From assembly GCA_964571805.1 (NCBI GenBank), contig CAZNDI010000061.1, positions 1 to 7,035 on the forward strand: 7,035 nt of DNA. Direction: 5' to 3'. The notes beneath the pieces were generated by a model, which searched no databases, was not told the origin of the DNA, and saw nothing but the letters and a program-made list of their open reading frames with translations. The stretch comes from JAUHWS01 sp964571805. GTDB taxonomy: Bacteria > Patescibacteriota > Gracilibacteria > UM-FILTER-43-11. The translations under genes were made by a program, and so were the position numbers. Positions 1 through 5,448 of the stretch are shown one piece after another (the first letter of the stretch is position 1; each line of letters starts with the position of its first letter).

Positions 1-981
1 GACTTAGATCAGGCGCCAGAAACAGATCTTCGAATCGAACTCCTTAAAGAAAGGGGCTATGAACTTGCAGCCTTATTTTTAGAGAACCCAATCATATATA
101 AAGATGTTAGGCTTCATGATCTTATTAGGCTGAAATTTTTTTATTCAAGAAGCTATCAAGCAGAAGAATTTGAAAAAATTCGAACAACTGAATTTAATCC
201 AGGTAATGACTCAGTTGAGTCGGCCTATCAAGAGTGGTTCAAAAAATTAGGGGGGTATTTAAAAGATAATAATTTTTTTTCAAAGCCTATTAAGGCCGAA
301 GAAGTACCTTTAATTACGTATCTTTCGAAAGAACTACCTCGTTCAAAAGAAGGCGAAGAAGTTCAGGATGTGCTTAATGTTTTTCCCCTTAAGGATCCAA
401 GGAGGGCAGCGATTTTTGATTTCGAATGCTTATTAAGTGCAGACTATCGAACTTACCTGAGCTTATTAGTCTCTGGCTATATTTATGAGCCACTTCTGCC
501 TGGAATAGAATTTGGCATGGGCCTTATTCAATTTGCAGAAAAAATTTGTGAAATGGAGCCGAACGAAGAACTTGAAGCTTATGTTAAGATAGTTTTTTCA
601 AGGGCCATTCCTTTGGCCACTCGACTTAGCGGGGTATATCATGAGTTGAGAGCACTTTCAAATAAATCTCAAGACTTTTCCGATCCTGGGTACCGGGAAG
701 GATTGAAAGCGGCGAATTTTGACGGCAATATCTTTGCAGATTTAGGTTTTTCTGAGCACATTTTTACAAGTCCTGGACAATGGACCAAAGATGATCATCT
801 AAATTTTGGTTGGTTAGATTATAACCGTACTGGGCTTCAGCTTTCTCCTTTGCTAGAAAGAGCCATTAAAGCCGCATTTAAAGAAGTGGAAGACGCTAAA
901 GAACTTATAAAGCCCTCTGGCATGAGGGAGGAAATAGAAGGTATACGAGATAGGACAACCAATACCATTGGCCATCCTTAA
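1..981 (+). CDS. Hypothetical protein, 5'-truncated by the window edge
   Basis: The reading frame is open without a stop from base 1 to the TAA at 979-981, giving at least 326 residues of a protein that begins outside the window. A GTG at 370 is the first conventional start inside the window, but the 123 codons before it have the same charged, helix-rich character, so 370 is almost certainly not the real start. I do not recognise a family. What can be seen: no long hydrophobic segment, many Glu/Lys/Asp, aromatic patches such as FFYSRSY and GWLDYN, and a Lys/Glu-rich final ~40 residues ending in TIGHP. It is probably cytosolic. The gene converges on rnc, and a strong hairpin starts 9 nt after its stop. 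No catalytic motif (Walker, zinc-binding, nuclease) is visible. It could be the C-terminal part of a large multidomain protein. Confidence 0.75.
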   Translation, partial: DLDQAPETDLRIELLKERGYELAALFLENPIIYKDVRLHDLIRLKFFYSRSYQAEEFEKIRTTEFNPGNDSVESAYQEWFKKLGGYLKDNNFFSKPIKAEEVPLITYLSKELPRSKEGEEVQDVLNVFPLKDPRRAAIFDFECLLSADYRTYLSLLVSGYIYEPLLPGIEFGMGLIQFAEKICEMEPNEELEAYVKIVFSRAIPLATRLSGVYHELRALSNKSQDFSDPGYREGLKAANFDGNIFADLGFSEHIFTSPGQWTKDDHLNFGWLDYNRTGLQLSPLLERAIKAAFKEVEDAKELIKPSGMREEIEGIRDRTTNTIGHP

Positions 982-990
982 GGTGAAAGA

Positions 991-1017
991 CCATTTCATG
1001 ACCAAGTCATGGAATGG
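991..1017 (+). terminator. 12-bp hairpin after the first gene; possible 3'-end element without U-tract
   Basis: Bases 991-1002 (CCATTTCATGAC) pair with 1006-1017 (GTCATGGAATGG) around a 3-nt CAA loop. All 12 pairs form in the plus-strand RNA, one as U-G (996/1012). In minus-strand RNA the same position is an A-C mismatch, so the structure fits the plus transcript better. It starts 9 nt after the stop of the upstream gene. It is not a classical Rho-independent terminator: CGAAAAAAAAGG follows on the plus strand, and only a weak TCTTTC follows on the minus strand. Stabilisation or processing of the mRNA 3' end is an equally good reading. Confidence 0.45.
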
Positions 1018-1065
1018 CGAAAAAAAAGGGGGAGAAAGGAGGGGTGGGGTATCCAGCATTAAAAA

Positions 1066-1100
1066 GCTCACCGCTGATCGCTCACCGCTCACCGCTGCTT
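1066..1100. repeat. Degenerate 7-bp tandem repeat (GCTCACC type)
   Basis: Four consecutive 7-bp units run GCTCACC (1066-1072), GCTGATC (1073-1079), GCTCACC (1080-1086) and GCTCACC (1087-1093), followed by a partial fifth unit beginning GCT (1094-1100). On the minus strand the unit reads GGTGAGC with the variant GATCAGC. It lies in the convergent intergenic region, ending 5 nt from the rnc stop, so it would be in the rnc 3' untranslated RNA. Three units are identical and the variant keeps GCT and the final C, as expected for slippage-type growth followed by mutation. Confidence 0.7.
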
Positions 1101-1105
1101 AAGAA

Positions 1106-1786
1106 TCACCATTTCAAACGTTTGAGTGCATCCTCCGCCGCCTTCTGTTCCGCCACCTGCTTGCTGTTGCCCTTTCCCTTGCCCACCATTCTTTCACCAA
1201 TAAAAGCGGTCATGGTGAAGACTTTGTTGTGATCGGGGCCTTCTTCACTATGAAGTTCATAATTGGGGGTGGTTCCAATTTTTTCCTGAGCTTTTTCTTG
1301 GAGTTTTGATTTGGCATCAATATGGGCCCCTGTGGTCAAGATCTCTTCCAAATGGACCAAGAGGAACTGTTGGATGAATTTTTGAGCCACTTGATAACCC
1401 AATTCCAAATAAATCACCCCAACCAGGGCCTCAAAAGTATTGGCTAGCAGATAATCCTTTTCTCGACCTCCTGACTTTTCTTCTCCATGACTGAGAAAGA
1501 GGTATTCGCCCAAATTTAGCTCTCTGGCGACCTTGGCCAGCATTTCTCCTTTTACCAAGGCAGAACGCCAGTTTGTCAGTTCTCCTTCGGGGTTGGGATA
1601 ATTTCGGTACAAATATTCGGTCACCACCAGTTCCAAAACAGCATCTCCCAAAAACTCTAAACGCTCGTTGCTTTCGAATTTTGAATCTTTGTGTTCATTC
1701 AAATAAGACCGATGAATGAAGGCGGCTCGGACGACTTCATGGTCTTTAAACGTGATCTCAATTTTTTCTTCCAACTTCTTATACAC
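1106..1786 (-). CDS. rnc: Ribonuclease III
   Basis: RNase III cleaves double-stranded RNA in rRNA processing and mRNA turnover. The 226-residue protein has the usual two-domain layout. The RNase III domain (about 3-150) carries the signature NERLEFLGDAVL at 40-51, with E41, E44 and D48 matching E. coli E38, E41 and D45. The dsRNA-binding domain (about 155-225) ends in the typical K-rich, Ala-rich helix (AEQKAAEDALKRL). The second catalytic patch reads LLANTFEAL (113-121): E119 matches E. coli E117, but the D114 position is N116. The start is GTG; no ATG occurs in frame until codon 82, and this start gives the normal family N-terminus. The frame is open back to the nusB stop, 33 nt upstream, with no Shine-Dalgarno sequence. 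The TGA stop falls exactly at the domain end. It is the last gene of rpmF-nusB-rnc. Confidence 0.96.
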   Translation of the reverse strand: MYKKLEEKIEITFKDHEVVRAAFIHRSYLNEHKDSKFESNERLEFLGDAVLELVVTEYLYRNYPNPEGELTNWRSALVKGEMLAKVARELNLGEYLFLSHGEEKSGGREKDYLLANTFEALVGVIYLELGYQVAQKFIQQFLLVHLEEILTTGAHIDAKSKLQEKAQEKIGTTPNYELHSEEGPDHNKVFTMTAFIGERMVGKGKGNSKQVAEQKAAEDALKRLKW

Positions 1787-1819
1787 GTTCTGCTTGTTAA
1801 ATGATGAAGGCTCAATGAA

Positions 1820-2347
1820 TTATGCTTTTTTAGCTTTAGGCTTTTTTTTCACTTCACTCGGTTTTTTTGATTTAACTATTTTTCCTTTTTTTTCTTTAGT
1901 GATTTTTTTAGGTTTAGGAGCTTGTTTTTTGGGATGTAATTTTTTATTGTGGGCTACAGCATTGAGAACGCCGTTGATGAATTTGCCACTGCTTTCATCT
2001 CCATAAGTCTTTGCCAGCTCAATGGCTTCATTGATGGCAACGTTCACGGGCACATCTTTTTCAGGGTCAAGTAGCTCACACACTCCCACCACGAGGATTG
2101 CGCGTTCTACGGGGTCCATTTTTTCAACGGGCCACTCAGGAGCATGCTGCTTGATGAGCTCTCTGATCTTAGCAAAATTCGATTCAATTTTCTTCGTTAA
2201 ATTATAGGCAAAGTCTATGTCAGAAATCTTTTGCCCATACTCTTCCAAGTTATACTCCAAAATCTCCAGCAGATCGCCACCTCGGGCCTCATGTTCAAAG
2301 AAGCTCTGCATGACAACCACTCTAGATAAATGTCGCCAACTGGCCAT
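1820..2347 (-). CDS. nusB: Transcription antitermination factor NusB with Lys-rich C-terminal tail
   Basis: NusB binds boxA RNA together with S10 (NusE) and promotes antitermination and correct rRNA transcription. The all-helical core (about 1-134) shows RHLSRVVVMQ near the N-terminus, DPVERAIL at 78-85, then DVPVNVAINEAIELAKTYG and SGKFINGVLNAVA, which are the hallmark helices of the family. The core is of normal length. Beyond it is an extra tail of about 41 residues (135-175) in which about half of the residues are lysine, with proline and alanine. The tail is probably disordered and may bind RNA or ribosomes. The ATG is preceded by ACTAATACCGTTTT, with no Shine-Dalgarno sequence. It sits 33 nt before rnc and 94 nt after rpmF. 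The family call is secure; a function for the tail is inference. Confidence 0.95.
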   Translation of the reverse strand: MASWRHLSRVVVMQSFFEHEARGGDLLEILEYNLEEYGQKISDIDFAYNLTKKIESNFAKIRELIKQHAPEWPVEKMDPVERAILVVGVCELLDPEKDVPVNVAINEAIELAKTYGDESSGKFINGVLNAVAHNKKLHPKKQAPKPKKITKEKKGKIVKSKKPSEVKKKPKAKKA

Positions 2348-2351
2348 AAAA

Positions 2352-2381
2352 CGGTATTAGTTTTCAATTCGCAATTTTCAA
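2352..2381 (-). promoter_or_regulatory. Possible secondary promoter giving a leaderless nusB mRNA
   Basis: On the minus strand TTGAAA (complement of 2376-2381) is followed, after 16 bp, by TAATAC (complement of 2354-2359). A start 7 nt past the -10 would fall on the A of the nusB ATG at 2347, which suits the absence of a ribosome binding site. The -10 is weak (3 of 6 to TATAAT) and the region is AT-rich, so chance is a real alternative. The 94-nt gap between rpmF and nusB is the loosest in this cluster. Confidence 0.22.
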
Positions 2382-2441
2382 ACGTAGGACAATATGATTC
2401 AATTTAGGGATTACTGGTGAAAATTGAAAAATTTCATGAGC

Positions 2442-2681
2442 TTAGGCTTTAACCCTTGTAATCTTGTCCATCGCTTTAGATTTGTCTATGATGACTCGTC
2501 CTTTGTATTTACCACAGGTGCTGCAAGCGGTATGAGTCAGTTTCATTTCAGCACATTGATCACATTTGGAAACGGCGACTAAATTGACCAGCCTTTTTCT
2601 GGCTTTGTTCTGAAACGCCTTATATCGTCGTGACGACTGAGCGTTAGACTGCTGTTTTTTTGGGGTAGATCGCTTAGCCAT
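2442..2681 (-). CDS. rpmF: 50S ribosomal protein L32 (bL32), zinc-ribbon type
   Basis: L32 is a small zinc-ribbon protein of the large ribosomal subunit. The 79-residue product starts MAKRSTPKKQ with a basic Arg/Lys-rich N-terminal half (to about residue 31), as in the family. It then has the knuckles CDQC (40-43) and CSTCG (53-57), separated by EMKLTH, and closes with KYKGRVII (58-65), matching the L32 C-terminal signature. The first knuckle lacks the usual glycine after its second Cys. About 14 residues (66-79, DKSKAMDK...) follow the point where many L32 proteins end. All four zinc ligands are present, so this is the zinc-dependent form. The ATG is preceded by AAAGAAAACCCT with no clear Shine-Dalgarno sequence. 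It is the first gene of the minus-strand cluster, about 32 nt from its predicted transcription start. Confidence 0.95.
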   Translation of the reverse strand: MAKRSTPKKQQSNAQSSRRYKAFQNKARKRLVNLVAVSKCDQCAEMKLTHTACSTCGKYKGRVIIDKSKAMDKITRVKA

Positions 2682-2719
2682 AGGGTTTTCTTTAAATATA
2701 TCACGGGTCTAGCTCGGGG

Positions 2720-2748
2720 ATTCTAAACTATTTTAGTTCATATTGCAA
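2720..2748 (-). promoter_or_regulatory. Sigma70-type promoter for rpmF-nusB-rnc
   Basis: Read on the minus strand: -35 TTGCAA (2743-2748), a 17-bp spacer, then -10 TAGAAT (complement of 2720-2725), which is 5 of 6 to TATAAT with ideal spacing. Transcription would start near 2713, giving a leader of roughly 32 nt before the rpmF ATG. The -35 is a palindrome and also serves the divergent plus-strand promoter. Confidence 0.6.
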
Positions 2749-2770
2749 ATCTTTTTCGAAAAGGTAAAAT
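2743..2770 (+). promoter_or_regulatory. Sigma70-type promoter for the pilin-like operon
   Basis: Read on the plus strand: -35 TTGCAA (2743-2748), a 16-bp spacer, then -10 TAAAAT (2765-2770), 5 of 6 to TATAAT. The predicted start is near 2777, leaving a purine-rich, A-heavy leader of about 46 nt before the TTG start at 2823. It uses the same TTGCAA hexamer as the opposite promoter, so the two should compete for RNA polymerase. Confidence 0.55.
2751..2764. promoter_or_regulatory. Near-perfect palindrome in the promoter spacer; candidate operator
   Basis: CTTTTTCGAAAAGG is a 14-bp inverted repeat with a single off-symmetry pair (2752/2763) around a perfect TTTTCGAAAA core (2753-2762). It fills most of the spacer of the plus-strand promoter and lies just upstream of the -35 of the minus-strand promoter. 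That would be a good place for a regulator that blocks the plus promoter. No regulator gene is in the window, and AT-rich palindromes also arise by chance. Confidence 0.3.
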
Positions 2771-2822
2771 AACTTTAGAGATTGAAACGGAAAACGGATC
2801 AAATTCAGAAAAAACAAAAAAA

Positions 2823-3758
2823 TTGAAAAAAATAAAAAATAAAACCTTCATGGGCTTTGTCATAACTCTTTTCCCTTGGATGTTCTTTTTGGTTCTGCTG
2901 TTTTTTACCTTGAGTACGACTCAGGCTCAAGGAGTGTTGGGGGATGATTGGGCAAAGTACTTGCAAGACGTCGCTGGTTTTTCCCCTAGCGATAAAACAG
3001 GTGAAGACTTGGCTATTGATTTTGTTTTAAATCTCATCCACATTGTTCGCAATGTGGTTGGAGCTGTGGCTCTGGTGGTGGGGGTAATTTATGGTTTGAA
3101 GCTCGTGATGGCTAGGGGGCAGGAGGAAACAATCTCAAAGCAACGGTCAAATTTTTTGTGGTTAGCGATAGGGTTTGTGATTTTGATCATTTCTGAAAAT
3201 GTGGCAGGGATCTTTAATCCTGAAAAAGCCACTTCAGCTGCCTTGATTGATTTTGGGGCCGCTCGCGATCAACTTCGAGACATTGTGGATTACATCAAAT
3301 GGTTGTTGGGTTCGGTGATTGTCCTTTATATGGTCATTACGGCTTTTCGTATGATCACGTCGGGGGATGATGAGGAGGAAATTGGGAAGCAAAAGAAAAC
3401 GCTCACCTGGAGCCTCCTCGGTATGCTCGTTATTTTATTGGCTAGCAATATCGTCAACGCCATTTATGTCCTCAATGCTCCCGATGAAGCTGTGGCTGCG
3501 GACCCCACTCAGGTGATCTCCCAATTCACCAGTATCATCCGTCTAATTTTGGTTTTTGTGGGCCCGATGGCCATTATTTTTACAATTTACGCGGGTTTTT
3601 TATATCTCACCTCTCTCGAAAACGAAGAGCGGGCGACCACGGCTAAAAATATGATCATCGCTGGCATTGTGGCGATCGTCATCATTTATGGGGCCTTTGC
3701 CTTGGTGAATACCTTCACTTCGGCCACCCTTTCTTCCTTGAATATTTACTTGGTTTAA
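2823..3758 (+). CDS. Exported membrane protein of three tandem T4SS-pilin-like modules
   Basis: 311 residues. The first 35 look like a signal peptide (KKIKNK basic end, long hydrophobic core, TQA|Q cleavage site), which supports the TTG start: the next in-frame ATG (2850) would remove all the basic residues. The rest is three copies of a two-helix hairpin, at about 73-131, 154-218 and 235-298. Each has helix, acidic turn with basic residues (GQEE...KQR; GDDEEE...KQKK; ENEE...AKN), then helix. This matches the VirB2/Mbov_0395-type pilin pattern. By the positive-inside rule the turns face the cytoplasm and the linkers lie outside. Copy 3 has lost the Gly of the turn. There is no cysteine. First gene of an operon, 4 nt before the next. 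Role unknown; normal pilins carry one such hairpin, so a polymerising pilus subunit is doubtful. Confidence 0.8.
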   Translation: MKKIKNKTFMGFVITLFPWMFFLVLLFFTLSTTQAQGVLGDDWAKYLQDVAGFSPSDKTGEDLAIDFVLNLIHIVRNVVGAVALVVGVIYGLKLVMARGQEETISKQRSNFLWLAIGFVILIISENVAGIFNPEKATSAALIDFGAARDQLRDIVDYIKWLLGSVIVLYMVITAFRMITSGDDEEEIGKQKKTLTWSLLGMLVILLASNIVNAIYVLNAPDEAVAADPTQVISQFTSIIRLILVFVGPMAIIFTIYAGFLYLTSLENEERATTAKNMIIAGIVAIVIIYGAFALVNTFTSATLSSLNIYLV

Positions 3759-3762
3759 TTTC

Positions 3763-5430
3763 ATGAAATTTAGAAAAAAAATCATCAGTTTCCTTTCCTT
3801 ATTCCTGGTTGCGATTGTTTTAATGCCTAATTTGGTGATGGCTCAAGCTTCTTTGGATGCCATTAAATCCAAATTGGAGGGGGCGGGAATTGAAGTAATT
3901 GATTATAGTTCTCCAGAAAATAAGTGGGGGTCGCTCCCTGTGGAATGGACTCCTTACATGAGTGAAAGTTTTGAGGGAATCGCTGACATTGCAACTAATT
4001 TTGATTCTGCATTTACCAGTGATATAGGTTTAGTAGAATTGAATACGGCTTTGGCTTTAGCAGAAGCAGAGAAAACTCAACTCACTTTGACGGCTGAAAT
4101 CAAGGCTAAAGAAGAAAAAATAAAACTTTTTAAGGTTTCTATTGTTGAAGTTGAAGCGGCTACAAAAAAAACGATGGCAACCTTTATGCTCCAGAATTTT
4201 CCAGAGTTGATCAAGAAGCTTTATCCAGAGGGAAACATTGTGCTCATCAATCAGCTCATTGATGAAAAGGAAATCACTCAAAAAGATTTATTGCAGGTTG
4301 AATGGGATCAGAGATTTGGTGAAAATAGAGATCCTGCTTTTTTAAGTCAACTCAACGCACAAAAAAACGAATTAGAGAAAACCTTGCGAGAACTGGACTC
4401 ACAATACGCAAAGGTCGATTTTGGCGTTGATTTACTCTATAAAGAGATTAATTTCTATTTTAATCATAATAAATGGGCGGGTTTGCCGGATCGAATTGTG
4501 GGTTTTTTGGAATTGGAAGGTTATGAAAATTTAAATCAACTGGCAGAAAAAAATGGCCTCTTGAGCCCTAAAGCCCAAGACCGGGAGGCAGGATTGGCGA
4601 CTCTTAAAGAGGAGCTTGCTAGTATTGAAGGCTTGTCTTCATCTGATGTGGAAGTGGTCATCAATTCTACCATTTTGCTTGGCTCTCAAGGCGAGGCTCA
4701 AATCAATCAAATTGGTTTGGTGGTGACACGGGGGATTCAAAATATTGCCGCAGGAATTGCGATACTATGGATTGTGATTGCAGGGGTTAGGATGATTTTT
4801 GCTGAAGGGGATGAGGCCACCACGACGGAACAAAAAACCTCCATTTTATATGGGGTGATTGGACTCGTCGTCATTTTACTTATCGGTAGGATCGTTGAGG
4901 TGCTTTATGGTCCTGCGGGAGTGAACCGTACGACTCTGGTAGCGGATGTGGGGTTTTCGAATGAGGTTTATGGCATTGTTGCTTTTTTGAAGGCTTTGGT
5001 TGGCACGGTGGCTATTTTCTTCATTGTTTTGAGTGCGGTGAGGATGCTCTTTGCCCAAGGAGATGAAGCTGAAATTACAAAGGAGCGGACCTCTATTTTG
5101 TGGGTGGGGGCTGGAATCATCTTGATTGCCATCAATGAAATTGTCATCAAAAACATTTTTGTTCTTCCTGCGAGTCAAAGTGATCAAATTACTAGTTCTA
5201 ATATTGCTCAAATCATCAATACTTTTGCCAATGTGATGAAATTTTTATTGGGGTTTGTGGGGGTCATCACCTTGGGCATTTTGGTCTATGGTGCTGGCAT
5301 GATGATCATGAATTATGGCGATGATGAGGCGGTTACCAATGCCAAAAAAATCATTCGTAATGCCATCATTGGCATCCTCATCATTTTGAGTGCTTATGTG
5401 ATTGTTGCGAGCCTGGTCACCTTTAATTAA
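3763..5430 (+). CDS. Exported protein: helical/coiled-coil domain plus three tandem T4SS-pilin-like modules
   Basis: 555 residues. Signal peptide 1-27 (MKFRKK, hydrophobic core, VMA|Q). Residues 28 to about 315 form an extracytoplasmic, mostly helical domain I do not recognise, with likely coiled coils at about 91-140 and 195-218. Then come three pilin-like hairpins at about 320-383, 405-466 and 487-554, with cytoplasmic turns GDEA (349-352), GDEA (433-436) and GDDEA (519-523), each followed by a Lys/Arg. Copies 1 and 2 are clearly related in sequence (both VRM.FA.GDEA...T....TSIL), which points to internal duplication. Copy 3 (...AKKIIRNAIIGILIILSAYVIV) is closest to a canonical single pilin. 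There is no cysteine. It starts 4 nt after the previous stop, so translation is probably coupled; no Shine-Dalgarno sequence is visible. It is a paralogue of the upstream gene with an added N-terminal domain, so the two may assemble together. Confidence 0.8.
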   Translation: MKFRKKIISFLSLFLVAIVLMPNLVMAQASLDAIKSKLEGAGIEVIDYSSPENKWGSLPVEWTPYMSESFEGIADIATNFDSAFTSDIGLVELNTALALAEAEKTQLTLTAEIKAKEEKIKLFKVSIVEVEAATKKTMATFMLQNFPELIKKLYPEGNIVLINQLIDEKEITQKDLLQVEWDQRFGENRDPAFLSQLNAQKNELEKTLRELDSQYAKVDFGVDLLYKEINFYFNHNKWAGLPDRIVGFLELEGYENLNQLAEKNGLLSPKAQDREAGLATLKEELASIEGLSSSDVEVVINSTILLGSQGEAQINQIGLVVTRGIQNIAAGIAILWIVIAGVRMIFAEGDEATTTEQKTSILYGVIGLVVILLIGRIVEVLYGPAGVNRTTLVADVGFSNEVYGIVAFLKALVGTVAIFFIVLSAVRMLFAQGDEAEITKERTSILWVGAGIILIAINEIVIKNIFVLPASQSDQITSSNIAQIINTFANVMKFLLGFVGVITLGILVYGAGMMIMNYGDDEAVTNAKKIIRNAIIGILIILSAYVIVASLVTFN

Positions 5431-5448
5431 TGATTAACACCCCTAACT

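Noticed and set aside
1035..1042. Perfect Shine-Dalgarno-like AAAGGAGG
   Set aside because: It lies inside the purine run. No start codon at proper spacing opens a credible gene; the overlapping plus-strand frame is antisense to rnc and low in complexity.
1028..1049. Three-layer G-quadruplex
   Set aside because: Only three runs of at least three G are present, so at most a two-layer form is possible.
1106..1108. TGA possibly read as glycine (code 25)
   Set aside because: Read-through would add sequence from the heptamer repeat after a normal dsRNA-binding domain end, and no other gene has an in-frame TGA.
1014..1232. 72-codon plus-strand frame across the repeat and the end of rnc
   Set aside because: Antisense to a secure RNase III gene, translates the heptamer repeat, has no family features, and its start lies within the hairpin.
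2361..2430. Competing inverted repeats (CAATTTTCA with TGAAAATTG; TTTTCAATT with AATTGAAAA) between rpmF and nusB
   Set aside because: Stems are almost pure A-T with loops of 38 nt or more, so they are unlikely to be a stable attenuator; this is expected in AT-rich spacers.
4057..4281. 74-codon minus-strand frame inside the 555-residue gene
   Set aside because: Aromatic and Ser-rich shadow of a coiled-coil coding region, with no upstream signals.
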